Below are positions 34,871 through 43,698 of a DNA stretch of 64,000 nt, piece by piece; within the stretch, counting starts at the first letter, position 1; every line of letters begins with the position of its first letter. Where the stretch lies: assembly GCA_035765135.1 (NCBI GenBank), contig DASTYE010000010.1, positions 1-64,000 of the forward strand, given 5' to 3'. Source of the stretch: JAICNG01 sp035765135 (GTDB lineage: Bacteria; Gemmatimonadota; Gemmatimonadetes; Gemmatimonadales; Gemmatimonadaceae). The notes under the pieces are model-generated. The model made no database searches. It saw only the letters and a program-made list of their open reading frames with translations, and was not told the DNA's origin. Both the position numbers and the translations under genes were made by a program.

Positions 34871-35392
34871 GAGGTACTTCCCTCGCAGCACCCGCTCGTG
34901 ATGCGCCACGTGGCCGACGATGACGAACGCCATCGCGCGGACCGAGACCACGAACCCGCTGGCGGTGCCACGGCGCGCCAGGGCGTCGGCGTCGAGATGG
35001 TAGTAGAGGTCGAGCGTCGTGGCGCGAAGGTGGGCGAACTCGTCGGCCAGGCTGGCCAGCGTGCGCGCGCCGAAGTTCCCCATGGGGACGTACTGATCCT
35101 GCTCGAACGACGCGAGCGGTGTCTCGTCGGCACGCGCGAACCGTAGCGCACGGTACGAGAACACCCGCTCCGTGTCGTTCACGTGGCCGATCATTTCCTT
35201 GATGGTCCACTTGTCGGGCGCATAACGATAGTCGCCGCGCGCTTCGCCAATCGACCTCAGGAATTCCGGAAACGCGGTCCCCTGTCGCGCCATGATCTCG
35301 AAAATGTCCCCCGGCGGGACGCTGGCGACGTACCCAGCCTGGTAGGGGGCGTACTCGGTCGATGGCGGACGTTCCAGGGTCAGATGCGGCAT
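34868..35392 (-). CDS. DinB-like (DinB_2) four-helix protein
   Basis: This is a 174-residue protein of the DinB/YfiT-like metal-binding four-helix family. It shows WTIKEMIGHVNDTERVFSYRALRFARADETPL, where the first His lies in helix 2, and the C-terminal VGHVAHHERVL, whose His residues complete the usual three-His nickel/zinc site. Family members are thiol- or metal-dependent enzymes of low-molecular-weight thiol metabolism or are of unknown function. The ATG at 35392 starts 7 bases after the stop of the DUF885 gene, and the SD-like GAGGG overlaps that stop. The two genes form an operon. Confidence 0.85.
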   Translation of the reverse strand: MPHLTLERPPSTEYAPYQAGYVASVPPGDIFEIMARQGTAFPEFLRSIGEARGDYRYAPDKWTIKEMIGHVNDTERVFSYRALRFARADETPLASFEQDQYVPMGNFGARTLASLADEFAHLRATTLDLYYHLDADALARRGTASGFVVSVRAMAFVIVGHVAHHERVLRGKYL

Positions 35393-35399
35393 CCGGCCC

Positions 35400-37241
35400 T
35401 CATACGCGTTGTTTTCCTCGTACGACCCACGCACGAATTCGGGCATCGAGAATGTCGAGCGGAATGGCGCCCGCGCCCAGGACCTCGTCGTGAAACGCTC
35501 GCAGGTCGAACGCGTCGCCGAGCTCGCGCTCCGCGTACTCGCGAAGCTCGCGGATCTTGAGCTGACCGATCTTGTACGCGAGCGCCTGGCCGGGCCATGA
35601 GATGTACCGATCCACCTCGACGGTAATGTCGTGCAACGGCTTGCTGCTGTTGGCCGCGAAGTAATCGATCGCCTGTTGTCGCGACCATCCCATGGAGTGC
35701 AGGCCCGTATCGATCACCAGTCGGACCGCACGCCACATGTCGTACGTGAGCGCACCGAATCGCGAGTAGGGATCGCGGTACAGCCCGAGATCGTCGCCGA
35801 GCGATTCGGCGTAGAGTGCCCACCCCTCGACGAAGGCGGTGAAGCCCAGGTGCTTGCGGAACTCGGGCACCTTCTCGAGCTCCTGCGCGAGCGCGATCTG
35901 GAGGTGGTGACCGGGAACGGCCTCGTGCGCCGTGAGCGCCTCCATCTCCCACTTGGGGCGGGCCTTCAGGTCATAGGTGTTGGCGTAGAAGGTTCCCGGA
36001 CGCGCCGCCTCGGGAGATCCCGGCATGTAATACGCGGTCGTGACGTTGCGCTCGGCGTAGGCGGGGACGGCGATCACACCATACGGAGTGCGCGGCAACC
36101 GGCCAAAGAGACGAATCAACCCCGGGTCGATGCGCTTGGCGATGTCGCGGTACTCCCGGAGCAGGCTCGCCGTGTCGGCGAAATAGAACTGTGGATCGGT
36201 CCGAAGGAACTGGATGAAATCGGCGAAGGTCCCGGTGAATCCGGTCTGCGCCATGACGCTGTCCATCGCGCCGCGAATTCGGGCGACCTCGCGCAACCCC
36301 AGCGCGTGGATGTCCGCGGCGGTCATCGCGGTCGTGGTGTACTGACGGACGGCGAATGCGTACCAGGCTTCCCCGTCGGGCAGGGCGGACAGCCCAATCG
36401 TCTCTCTCGCGCCGGGGACGTAGCGCTCTGTGATGAAGCGATGCAGCTGTCGCCAGGCGGGAAGCACCGAATCGCGGACGAGCGCAGTACCGCGCTCGAG
36501 CAGCCGTGCGCGCTCGGCGTCCGGCACGGTCGATGGAAGCTTCGCCAGCGGAGCGAGCATGGGGCTCGTCGCCGGGTCATCGACGATCTGCCGCGCGATC
36601 GCATCGGCGACGCCGTGCAGCGTGACGCGTGGCGGGGTGATGCCACGGGCAAGCCCGGTGTCGAGCAGCCTGACGACCTGCCTGACGAGTCGTGGGAACG
36701 TCTGCAGTCGCGTGAAGAGCGCGTCGGCATCCTCAACGCGTGTGAGCGGCATGAGCGAGACGACGTCGGGAATGTCGCGCTGGATGCCGCTCAACGCGGT
36801 CACCTGAAACAGCTCACTCGGAAAGCGCGCCTGCTCGACCGCCATCGTCCCTTCGTGCTTGAGCAGGTCATAGGTGAGGCGATCGGCGGAAGAGAGCCGC
36901 TGTCTATTGATCGTCTCGAGAACGGCGAGCGTTCGTCCCGCATCACGCTTGCGCCGCTCGATTGCCGCGGCCGAGAGATCGGACCAGAGGTGATCGTGGC
37001 CACGGTGTCCGATGAATGTGGCTGACTCCGGCGACTCGGTGAGCTGCCACTCGAAGTAGAGCTCCGCAAGCTGGCGAAGTCGGCCGCTGTCGCTGGGGGC
37101 GCGACCCCGACCCGGATGTTGGAGCGCGCGGAACCGGCGCTCCAGCTCGGTGAGAGACGGCGGGCGATGCTGTGCTACGGCCTCTCGCGGCGGTGCGAGA
37201 ATCGCGGCGGCCAGAGCCGCGAGTGTAATGATGTGGCGCAT
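35400..37241 (-). CDS. Secreted DUF885 putative metallopeptidase
   Basis: This is a protein of about 613 residues. The signal peptide MRHIITLAALAAAILAPPREAVA is followed by the DUF885 fold. The key segment ALTAHEAVPGHHLQ (HExxxGHH) and the downstream EGWALYAESLGDD provide a zinc-metallopeptidase-like site, as predicted for the family; the natural substrate is not known. Length is normal. The start at 37241 is chosen for the signal peptide; the open frame extends to 37352 over the divergent gene's leader. It is coupled to the downstream DinB-like gene. Confidence 0.88.
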   Translation of the reverse strand: MRHIITLAALAAAILAPPREAVAQHRPPSLTELERRFRALQHPGRGRAPSDSGRLRQLAELYFEWQLTESPESATFIGHRGHDHLWSDLSAAAIERRKRDAGRTLAVLETINRQRLSSADRLTYDLLKHEGTMAVEQARFPSELFQVTALSGIQRDIPDVVSLMPLTRVEDADALFTRLQTFPRLVRQVVRLLDTGLARGITPPRVTLHGVADAIARQIVDDPATSPMLAPLAKLPSTVPDAERARLLERGTALVRDSVLPAWRQLHRFITERYVPGARETIGLSALPDGEAWYAFAVRQYTTTAMTAADIHALGLREVARIRGAMDSVMAQTGFTGTFADFIQFLRTDPQFYFADTASLLREYRDIAKRIDPGLIRLFGRLPRTPYGVIAVPAYAERNVTTAYYMPGSPEAARPGTFYANTYDLKARPKWEMEALTAHEAVPGHHLQIALAQELEKVPEFRKHLGFTAFVEGWALYAESLGDDLGLYRDPYSRFGALTYDMWRAVRLVIDTGLHSMGWSRQQAIDYFAANSSKPLHDITVEVDRYISWPGQALAYKIGQLKIRELREYAERELGDAFDLRAFHDEVLGAGAIPLDILDARIRAWVVRGKQRV

Positions 37242-37361
37242 GGTCGATAGGCTGCGGCCGCGAGGATTGGAGCGCAAGGCCGGGAGCGATTCGGGCTGCT
37301 CGCGAAGCAGACCAGACCGAAACCCTTGCCACCCCCGGAGCCACCCCCACAACCTCTACGC

Positions 37362-38921
37362 ATGCCTACCTCGAGCCTCACGAAAGCCGTCGTAACGGCT
37401 GCCCTCTTCGCCGTTCCCGTTGCCGCGCAAACCGCTCCTCCTCCGGCACCGGACTCTGCGCCCCCCGTCCGCCGGGAGTTCCGCGGCGTCTGGGTGGCCT
37501 CGGTCGCCAACATCGACTGGCCCTCCCGTCCAGGCCTGTCGACGTGGGAGCAGCAGGAGGAGCTCGTGCACCTGCTCAACCGGGCCGTGGCGCTCGGGTT
37601 GAACGCGATCGTTCTACAGGTGCGCCCCGCGGCCGACGCCCTCTATCCATCTCCGCACGAGCCGTGGTCGGAGTATCTCACGGGACGACAGGGCGTAGCG
37701 CCTGAGCCGGCCTGGGATCCGCTGGCGTTTGCCGTCAACGAGGCGCACCGTCGCGGGCTCGAGCTCCACGCCTGGTTCAACCCGTTCCGCGCGCGTCACC
37801 CGTCAGCGATGTCCGAACCGGCAGCGACGCACATTGCACGGCGGCAGCCCGAGCTCGTGCTGTCGTATGGCCGCCACCTCTGGATGGACCCCGGCCTGCC
37901 GGCGACGCGCGCGCACTCGATTCGCGTGATCACCGAAGTCGTCCGCCGCTACGACATCGATGGCGTGCAGATCGATGATTACTTCTATCCGTACCGGGAG
38001 CGCGACTCGTCAGGCACGCTGCTCGAGTTTCCCGACAGCCTGAGCTGGGCGCGGTACGTGGCGACGGGCGGCCCGCTGTCGCGGGATGATTGGCGGCGAG
38101 GCAACGTCGATACATTCGTGCGCGACCTCTATCGCGCGATCAAGCGCACGAAGCCGGGCGTGAAGTTCGGTGTGAGCCCCTTCGGGATCTGGCGTCCCGG
38201 AAATCCCGCGACGATCCAGGGCTTCGACCCGTACGAGCAGATCTATGCCGACGCGCGCAAGTGGCTCGTCGAAGGGTGGGTCGACTACTTCGCGCCGCAG
38301 CTCTACTGGCCGATTCAACCGCCGGCGCAAAGCTATCCGACACTGCTGTCGTGGTGGCTGCAGGAGAACGTGAAGCGCCGGCACATCTGGCCGGGAAACT
38401 TCACGAGTCGGGTCGGCGCGAGCGATTCGGCGCGCCGGTGGGCGCCCAGCGAGATCCTCGAGCAGGTGCGCCTGACGAGAGAGCTCTCGGCCGCCAGCGG
38501 CAACATCCACTTCAGCATGAAGGCGTTTCTCGAGAATCGCGACAGCATCGGTACGCAGCTCGCCCGCGGCGCGTACGCCGAGCCGGCGCTGGTGCCAGCG
38601 ACCCCCTGGCTCGACCGTGTTCCCCCGCGTGTACCGATCGTCGCCGCACGCGTCGACACGGCGACCGGCGGCCTCGGACTGCGGATGCTGCCCGGCGGGA
38701 AGGAGTCGGTCTGGCGCTGGGTCGTTCGCGCACGCACCGGCGGCGCCTGGACGACGCGCCTCCTCCCCGGGTGGCAGCGATCCCACGCACTGACCGTTGA
38801 CGCCGCAGCGCCGCGGCCGGATGCGGTCCTCGTGAGCGCGGTCGATCGCGTGGGGAACGAGAGCCGCGTCGTGCGCGTGCGACTCGCGAAACCGAGCAGC
38901 GCGGCATCGGCGGCGCCGTGA
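37362..38921 (+). CDS. GHL10-type glycoside-hydrolase-like exported protein (YngK-like)
   Basis: This is a 519-residue exported protein. After a signal region (TKAVVTAALFAVPVAAQ) the GHL10 TIM-barrel begins with REFRGVWVASVANIDWPS and continues with LGLNAIVLQVRPAADALYPS, GLELHAWFNPFRA, IDGVQIDDYFYP and VKFGVSPFGIW. The DDY segment and ending YFAPQLYWP are characteristic of YngK/DUF187 proteins, which are implicated in cell-wall or glycan turnover. The remaining 120 residues are a poorly conserved C-terminal domain. The ATG at 37362 is chosen for the signal peptide. It is divergent from the DUF885 gene. Confidence 0.88.
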   Translation: MPTSSLTKAVVTAALFAVPVAAQTAPPPAPDSAPPVRREFRGVWVASVANIDWPSRPGLSTWEQQEELVHLLNRAVALGLNAIVLQVRPAADALYPSPHEPWSEYLTGRQGVAPEPAWDPLAFAVNEAHRRGLELHAWFNPFRARHPSAMSEPAATHIARRQPELVLSYGRHLWMDPGLPATRAHSIRVITEVVRRYDIDGVQIDDYFYPYRERDSSGTLLEFPDSLSWARYVATGGPLSRDDWRRGNVDTFVRDLYRAIKRTKPGVKFGVSPFGIWRPGNPATIQGFDPYEQIYADARKWLVEGWVDYFAPQLYWPIQPPAQSYPTLLSWWLQENVKRRHIWPGNFTSRVGASDSARRWAPSEILEQVRLTRELSAASGNIHFSMKAFLENRDSIGTQLARGAYAEPALVPATPWLDRVPPRVPIVAARVDTATGGLGLRMLPGGKESVWRWVVRARTGGAWTTRLLPGWQRSHALTVDAAAPRPDAVLVSAVDRVGNESRVVRVRLAKPSSAASAAP

Positions 38922-39049
38922 CGGAGCGCTTTCGCGCGGCGCGGCGTGCGGTTCGCCTCACCGGAACGCGCGCTCACCGCATGGCGCGCGGCGCTCGCGG
39001 CAGGGCGCGCTACCTTGCTCCGCCGCTGACTCTCGGAGGCTTCGTTCGC

Positions 39050-39622
39050 ATGCTGGAGGCGCGCGACCGTGCGGTCGCTCCCACGGGATCGCTGTCGATC
39101 GATTCGCGACGGTCGCGCCTCGTATTTCACGTGCGCTACTTCGGCGTCCTTCGAATGCAAGGTGAGTTTCGCGACGTGCGCGGAGAAATCTTCGGGGTCG
39201 ATCCACGGACGCTCTCGGCATCGTCGATCACGGCGACCATCCCGATCGCCGGACTTCGGACCGGTCTTCGTGTGCGCGACCGCCATCTCTCCAGTCGCGG
39301 GTATCTCGCGCGTCGCCAGAGTCCCGAAGCGACCTTCCACAGCGACCGCATCATCGACAACGGCCCGTCGGGCACTCACGTCGTTGGCCGACTGACACTG
39401 CGCGGCATCGCGCGGGAAATCACACTCCACGTGAGCGAGTGTCGGTACGATGCCGCCGCGCGGCGCGTCCACGCGCGCGCGCACGGAACCGTTCACCGGT
39501 CGGATTTCGCCGTCGGCCCCTCACGACATTTACCGTGGTGGGACCTGCGCCGATACCTCATCGGCGACGAGGTGAGCCTCGTCATCGATGTGGAAGCAGT
39601 CGAGCGGAGCAACGAAGCATGA
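39050..39622 (+). CDS. YceI-family protein
   Basis: This is a protein of about 190 residues with the YceI lipocalin-like fold: GSLSIDSRRSRLVFHVRYFGV, GEFRDVRGEI, ASSITATIPIAGLRTGLRVRD, FHSDRI and GRLTLRGIAREITL. YceI proteins bind isoprenoid or other hydrophobic ligands and are often stress-induced. No signal peptide is present in this reading. The GTG at 38918 overlaps the GHL10 stop and is possible, but the ATG at 39050 has GGAGG about 11 bases upstream and matches the domain start. The stop overlaps the LytS start (ATGA), linking it to the two-component pair. Confidence 0.78.
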   Translation: MLEARDRAVAPTGSLSIDSRRSRLVFHVRYFGVLRMQGEFRDVRGEIFGVDPRTLSASSITATIPIAGLRTGLRVRDRHLSSRGYLARRQSPEATFHSDRIIDNGPSGTHVVGRLTLRGIAREITLHVSECRYDAAARRVHARAHGTVHRSDFAVGPSRHLPWWDLRRYLIGDEVSLVIDVEAVERSNEA

Positions 39623-40896
39623 GTGAGCAGGGCGTCGAGACCACCGAATCGGCACGGCAGCTGCTCGTTGTGCAGCGCGAGCGCGCCGAGCGTCTGCTCA
39701 ACGGCGTGCGCGCGGGGGTACTCGGTCTCCTCGCCGCGGCGGCGCTCGCGTACGCGCCGAGCCTCACCCCGGAGCTGAACCGGGTGAACGTGCTCGTGCT
39801 CGCGCCGACGCTCGCCTGGACCGTCGCGCAGTATCTCCTCTTCTACCGACGCGACCGACTTCCGAGCTGGCTCTCGATCGCCAATCCGGTCGTCGACATC
39901 ACCGCCGTCAGCGCGATCATACTCGGCTACGCCCTGGCGCAGTCGGCCGCGCTTGCGCTCAAGACGCCGATCTTTCTGTCGTATTTCGTCATTCTCGCCG
40001 CGCGCCCCATCGCGTCATCCACCGCGCGCGCCGCGCTCGTCGCGGGGCTCGCTGTCGTGCAGTACAGCTTTCTCGTTCAGTTCTTCGTCACGTCGGGGCG
40101 CATTCAGACGACCTCACCGCTCAACGCGCCCGCCGTTTCCGGTGTGTCGCTGCTCGATGAAAGCGCGAAGGTGCTCCTGCTGGCGCTCGCGGGAGCGGTG
40201 GCGACGTACGCGACCGCATGGCACGAACGCCTCGCCATCAGCTACTTCCGCCAGGCGCGTGATCGCGAGCAGCTCGAGGCTCGCCTGGCGCGAGCCCAGC
40301 TGCAGACGCTCAAGCTCCAGCTCCAGCCACACTTTCTCTTCAACACGCTCAACACGATCACGGCGCTCATTGGCGTCGACCCGCGTGTGGCCGAGCGGAT
40401 GGTGTCCGGACTCAGCGAGCTGTTGCGGCTGTCGCTGCGCAACGCCGGGGAACACGAGGTGCCGCTGTCGCGTGAGCTGGAGCTGCTCCAGCACTACGTC
40501 GAGATCCAGCAGATCAGATTTCGCGACCGCCTCACCGTGAGCCTCGACGTCGCGCCGGACACCATGCAGGCCATGGTCCCGAACTTCATCCTCCAGCCTC
40601 TGGTGGAGAACGCCATCCGGCATGGCATCGGTCCGCGCGCCGCGCCGGGACACGTCGATGTGCGTGCGTTCCGGGAGAACGGCACGCTGCACCTGTGCGT
40701 GGCCGACAACGGCGTGGGCACCCGACCGCGCAGCGAGATGTCGGGGGAGGGGATCGGGCTCGGCAACACGAAGGCCCGACTCGAGCATCTCTACGGCGCC
40801 GACCACCAGTTCAGTGCGCACGGGGGACGTGACGGCGGGTTCGTCGTCGATATCGTCATTCCATTCCGCGCGCGCGCGGACAGCGCGAGCGCCTAA
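39619..40896 (+). CDS. LytS-type membrane sensor histidine kinase
   Basis: This is a 425-residue kinase of the His_kinase/LytS group. Five or six transmembrane segments span about residues 30-215. A short coiled-coil leads to LQLQPHFLFNTLNTITALI, whose His is the phosphorylation site typical of the group, and a GHKL ATPase domain ends with GGFVVDIVIPF. It begins with ATGA overlapping the YceI stop and is followed 15 bases later by the LytTR regulator, so the pair is a complete two-component system. The signal is unknown. Confidence 0.92.
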   Translation: MSEQGVETTESARQLLVVQRERAERLLNGVRAGVLGLLAAAALAYAPSLTPELNRVNVLVLAPTLAWTVAQYLLFYRRDRLPSWLSIANPVVDITAVSAIILGYALAQSAALALKTPIFLSYFVILAARPIASSTARAALVAGLAVVQYSFLVQFFVTSGRIQTTSPLNAPAVSGVSLLDESAKVLLLALAGAVATYATAWHERLAISYFRQARDREQLEARLARAQLQTLKLQLQPHFLFNTLNTITALIGVDPRVAERMVSGLSELLRLSLRNAGEHEVPLSRELELLQHYVEIQQIRFRDRLTVSLDVAPDTMQAMVPNFILQPLVENAIRHGIGPRAAPGHVDVRAFRENGTLHLCVADNGVGTRPRSEMSGEGIGLGNTKARLEHLYGADHQFSAHGGRDGGFVVDIVIPFRARADSASA

Positions 40897-40911
40897 CGTC
40901 ACGGAGTACCG

Positions 40912-41682
40912 ATGGAGCAGATTCGCACGCTGATCGTGGACGATGAGCCGCTGGCGCGGCAGCACCTGCGCGTTCTGCTGGCCGACGATCCCGACATCTC
41001 GGTCATCGGGGAGTGCGGCAACGGTCGCGATGCCGTGGAGGCCATTCGCGCCGAGCAGCCGTCGCTCGTGCTGCTCGACATCCAGATGCCGGAGCTGAAC
41101 GGCCTGGCGGTGATCGATGAGGTCGGCGCCGAGTCGATGCCGACGACGATATTCGTCACGGCGTTCGACGAGTACGCGGTCAAGGCGTTCGACGCGCACG
41201 CCCTCGACTACGTGATGAAGCCCGTGAGCCGCGCGCGATTCCACCAGGCGATCGAGCGCGCCAAGGCGCAGATGCGCGAACCGTCACCCGGCACACGCCC
41301 ACCGCTCGCGGCGCTCCTCGATCAGCTCCGGTCGGAGGGCACCGCCGTGCCGCGGCGCATTGCCCTCAAGCGAGACGGCCGGCTCCTGTTCGTCCGCATC
41401 GAGGATATCGACTGGATCGAAGCGGCCGATGATCACGTCGTCGTGCATGTCGGCCGCGACATCTATCGGCAGCGCGACACGCTCACGCGTCTCGAGCAGC
41501 GGCTTCCACCGCAGAAGTTTCTGCGTGTGCATCGCTCCTCGATCGTCAACGTCGACCGCATCCGGGAGATGCAGCCGTGGTTCCAGGGAGATTTCGTGCT
41601 GATTCTCGTGGACGGGACGCGCGTGACGACGGGGCGGAGCTATCGCGAGCGCGTGCGGGAGTTCATTGAGAGGTCGATGTAG
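40912..41682 (+). CDS. LytTR-family response regulator
   Basis: This is a 256-residue response regulator. The receiver domain starts IRTLIVDDEPLARQHL, the phospho-acceptor Asp lies in LVLLDIQMP, and the Thr/Lys switch residues in FVTAFDEYA and MKPVSRARF. The C-terminal LytTR DNA-binding domain has IEDIDWIEAADDHVVVHV and FLRVHRSSIVNVDRI. It is the partner of the LytS kinase just upstream. LytTR proteins bind imperfect direct repeats; I see no assigned target here. It ends at the start of a palindromic element. Confidence 0.93.
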   Translation: MEQIRTLIVDDEPLARQHLRVLLADDPDISVIGECGNGRDAVEAIRAEQPSLVLLDIQMPELNGLAVIDEVGAESMPTTIFVTAFDEYAVKAFDAHALDYVMKPVSRARFHQAIERAKAQMREPSPGTRPPLAALLDQLRSEGTAVPRRIALKRDGRLLFVRIEDIDWIEAADDHVVVHVGRDIYRQRDTLTRLEQRLPPQKFLRVHRSSIVNVDRIREMQPWFQGDFVLILVDGTRVTTGRSYRERVREFIERSM

Positions 41683-41688
41683 CGGGTC

Positions 41689-41789
41689 AGGGGCCAAGGG
41701 CCAAGGGCCAAGGGGAGGGTCAGGGGTCAACAGTAGTTCGGTTAATCCTCGACCCTCCCCATGGCCCCTGGCCCTTGGCCTTTGGCCCT
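41689..41789. repeat. Palindrome with GGGCCAA arms running into the P450 gene (family 2)
   Basis: The left arm (41689-41720) consists of AGGGCCA/GGGCCAA units plus GGGGAGGGTC. The right arm (41751-41789) is its complement with small differences. The right arm lies inside the 3' end of the P450 gene (stop at 41742-41744) and encodes its last dozen residues. GACCCTCCCCATGGCCC recurs in the element at 43.2 kb. Confidence 0.85.
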
Positions 41790-43106
41790 GCTCTTCAGGA
41801 GCATTCTCATCCCGTACCGCGTCCGCAGCGTGATCATTGGCTTCATCGCCACGCGCTGCCCGGCGACGAGCTCCATTCGCCAGCGTTGTGCGAGCGTCGC
41901 GAGCAGGAGCGTTCCCTCCGTCCACGCGAACTGGTCGCCGATGCACATCCGCGTGCCGCCCCCGAAGGGAAAATACGAGAACTTCGGTCGCGTCGCCTGC
42001 GCCTCCGGCGTCCAGCGCTCCGGATCGAAGCGCAATGGGTCCGGAAACCACCGTGCGTCGCGGTGCGTGACCAGCGGGCTGACGACGACGAGCGCGCCCC
42101 GGGGAATCACCACGCCGCCCACTTCGTAGTCCTCGAGCGCGCGCCGGCCGATGGCGTAGGCCGGCGGATACAGCCGCATCGATTCGGTGAGAACCATCCG
42201 CGTGTAAGCGAGCGCTCCCAGATCATCGGCGGTGGCTCGGCGATCACCGAGCACGCGATCAACTTCCTCGTGCAGTCGCGCTTCCGCCTCGCGGTGCTGG
42301 GACAGCAGATACCACGTCCACGTCAGCGCGTTCGCCGTCGTCTCGTGCCCCGCGAGAAAGAGCGTCATCGCCTCGTCCCGGAGCTGCGTATCCGTCATGC
42401 GTCCGCCGTCGCCCTCCGCATCCTGCGCGATGAGCATCATCGACAGCACATCCTCGCGCTCGACACCGCGCGCGCGCTCGGCCCGGCGCTCCGCGATGAG
42501 TCGGTAGATCGTGTCGTCCAGGCGGCCGCGCGCGCGTGCGAAGCGCCGAGTGTGCGGAAGCGGAAGCCGGTCGAGGAGCTGCATGCCCGGAATGAAGACG
42601 GTCTGGAAGAGCTCCAGCGCTTCGGTGAGGGCGCCGCCGATCTCGTCGGCTTCCGCGTCCACGTCGGCGTCGAAGAGCGTGCGCGCGACGATCGCGAGCG
42701 TGAGCGCCATCATCTCGCGGTCCATGTCGACGACGCTCCCGTCTCGCCAGCGCTCGTGCGTGATCCACGCGCGGTCGACCATCTCGCGTGCGTACGCCGC
42801 GATGCGCTGTCGGTGGAAGGCAGGCTGCACGAGGCGGCGCTGCCGGAGATGAAAATCGCCTTCGCTCGTCAGAAGTCCTTCACCGAGAAGAATCTTCGCG
42901 CGCTGAAGGACGTGCCCCTTCATGAACGACCGCTGGTGTGTGACGAGCACGTCGCGCACGTGATCGGGGTGCGTGAGGAGGTGCACGTGCAGATTTCCCA
43001 CCCAGGCGTGCGCAACATCCCCTTGGTCTCGCTGGAGACTGAGGAGGAAGGAGGCGAGATCGCGTCTCGCGCGGACGATGTTGGCGAGGCCAGCGGTCAG
43101 GCGCAT
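41742..43106 (-). CDS. Cytochrome P450
   Basis: This is a 454-residue P450 with all core motifs: the I-helix oxygen-activation AGHETTA, K-helix ESMR (ExxR), the PERW-type meander DPERWTPE, and the heme ligand loop FPFGGGTRMCIG, whose Cys is the axial thiolate. The sequence resembles the soluble bacterial P450s related to CYP4/CYP102-type (class with PAYAIGRRA before the meander). Substrate is unknown. The start at 43106 is chosen because further upstream the frame is repeat DNA. The C-terminal tail (residues after LLKSRA) is translated from a repeat arm, so it is likely not part of the fold. It needs a redox partner not seen in the window. Confidence 0.9.
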   Translation of the reverse strand: MRLTAGLANIVRARRDLASFLLSLQRDQGDVAHAWVGNLHVHLLTHPDHVRDVLVTHQRSFMKGHVLQRAKILLGEGLLTSEGDFHLRQRRLVQPAFHRQRIAAYAREMVDRAWITHERWRDGSVVDMDREMMALTLAIVARTLFDADVDAEADEIGGALTEALELFQTVFIPGMQLLDRLPLPHTRRFARARGRLDDTIYRLIAERRAERARGVEREDVLSMMLIAQDAEGDGGRMTDTQLRDEAMTLFLAGHETTANALTWTWYLLSQHREAEARLHEEVDRVLGDRRATADDLGALAYTRMVLTESMRLYPPAYAIGRRALEDYEVGGVVIPRGALVVVSPLVTHRDARWFPDPLRFDPERWTPEAQATRPKFSYFPFGGGTRMCIGDQFAWTEGTLLLATLAQRWRMELVAGQRVAMKPMITLRTRYGMRMLLKSRAKGQGPGAMGRVED

Positions 43107-43129
43107 GGAGAGATGTATGTGGGGGCGGC

Positions 43130-43232
43130 GGGCCAAGGGCCAAGGGCCAAGGGCCAGGAAGGCAGGTTCGAGGGCCGGGGTTGCGTCAGCCCTTGACCCT
43201 CCCCATGGCCCTTGGCCCATGGCCCTTGGCCC
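43130..43232. repeat. Palindrome with GGGCCAA arms upstream of the P450 gene (family 2)
   Basis: The left arm is four GGGCCAA units (43130-43158). The right arm (about 43195-43232) begins GACCCTCCCCATGGCCC and continues with CTTGGCCCATGG. It shares that 17-base word with the element at 41.7 kb. It lies in the divergent region between the P450 start and the small membrane protein. Confidence 0.82.
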
Positions 43233-43267
43233 GCTAAGATCGGAACACCCAACTCTCCCCCACGACC

Positions 43268-43495
43268 ATGGCTTCTCGCGCGCGCGTACTCGGACTTCTC
43301 GTCGGCTGGCTCATCGTGATCGGGCTCCTCGTGGCCGCGTTCATCTTTTACGGCGGCACGCGGCTCTCACAGCCGCATCGGCTGACGGGCTTCCCCCAGA
43401 TGCCGCTGTACGGCGCAATCACGTGGTGGTTCTTCCTGGCGATTCCGATGATTGGCCTCACGTACGGCGTGCTAAACGAGTGGCGAAAGAAATAA
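43268..43495 (+). CDS. Small two-helix membrane protein
   Basis: This is a 75-residue protein with two predicted transmembrane helices (VLGLLVGWLIVIGLLVAAFIF and AITWWFFLAIPMIGLTYGVL) and a positively charged C-terminus (NEWRKK). I do not recognise a family. An ATG start with CACGACC upstream gives a weak ribosome site, but the protein composition is clearly that of a membrane protein and the codon use is high in GC at third positions. It may be a small membrane modulator. A hairpin terminator candidate follows. Confidence 0.6.
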   Translation: MASRARVLGLLVGWLIVIGLLVAAFIFYGGTRLSQPHRLTGFPQMPLYGAITWWFFLAIPMIGLTYGVLNEWRKK

Positions 43496-43522
43496 CAGGG
43501 AAGGGCCGACACGCCTGATGAC

Positions 43523-43554
43523 AATCCCCGACAGCACACTTGCCGGGGATTTTC
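43523..43554 (+). terminator. Hairpin terminator candidate
   Basis: AATCCCCG (43523-43530) pairs with CGGGGATT (43544-43551) around a 13-base loop, followed by TTC. The T tract is short, so efficiency is uncertain. Confidence 0.45.
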
Positions 43555-43650
43555 GCATCATGAACGGCACTTCTGGAACTGTTTTTCGCTGCCGGCCGTT
43601 ATGTGTTCACTTCCGTTGTAGGTGCTCACTTGCACGGCACGGCGTCCTCG

Positions 43651-43670
43651 AAGCAGGCGGTCGCCTGCTT
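43651..43670. promoter_or_regulatory. Perfect operator-like palindrome upstream of tetR
   Basis: AAGCAGGCG (43651-43659) and CGCCTGCTT (43662-43670) form a perfect inverted repeat with a 2-base centre. It lies 28 bases before the tetR start and is followed by ACATATGT (43673-43680). The size and symmetry fit a TetR-family operator, most likely for autoregulation and control of the efflux operon. Confidence 0.8.
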
Positions 43671-43698
43671 ACACATATGTTTTCCGGGTAGGGCCACC

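Noticed and set aside
43107..43220. N-terminal extension of the P450
   Set aside because: The frame continues upstream, but the residues (LALGPWPLARRP and similar) are translated from GGGCCAA repeat DNA; the P450 fold starts at 43106.
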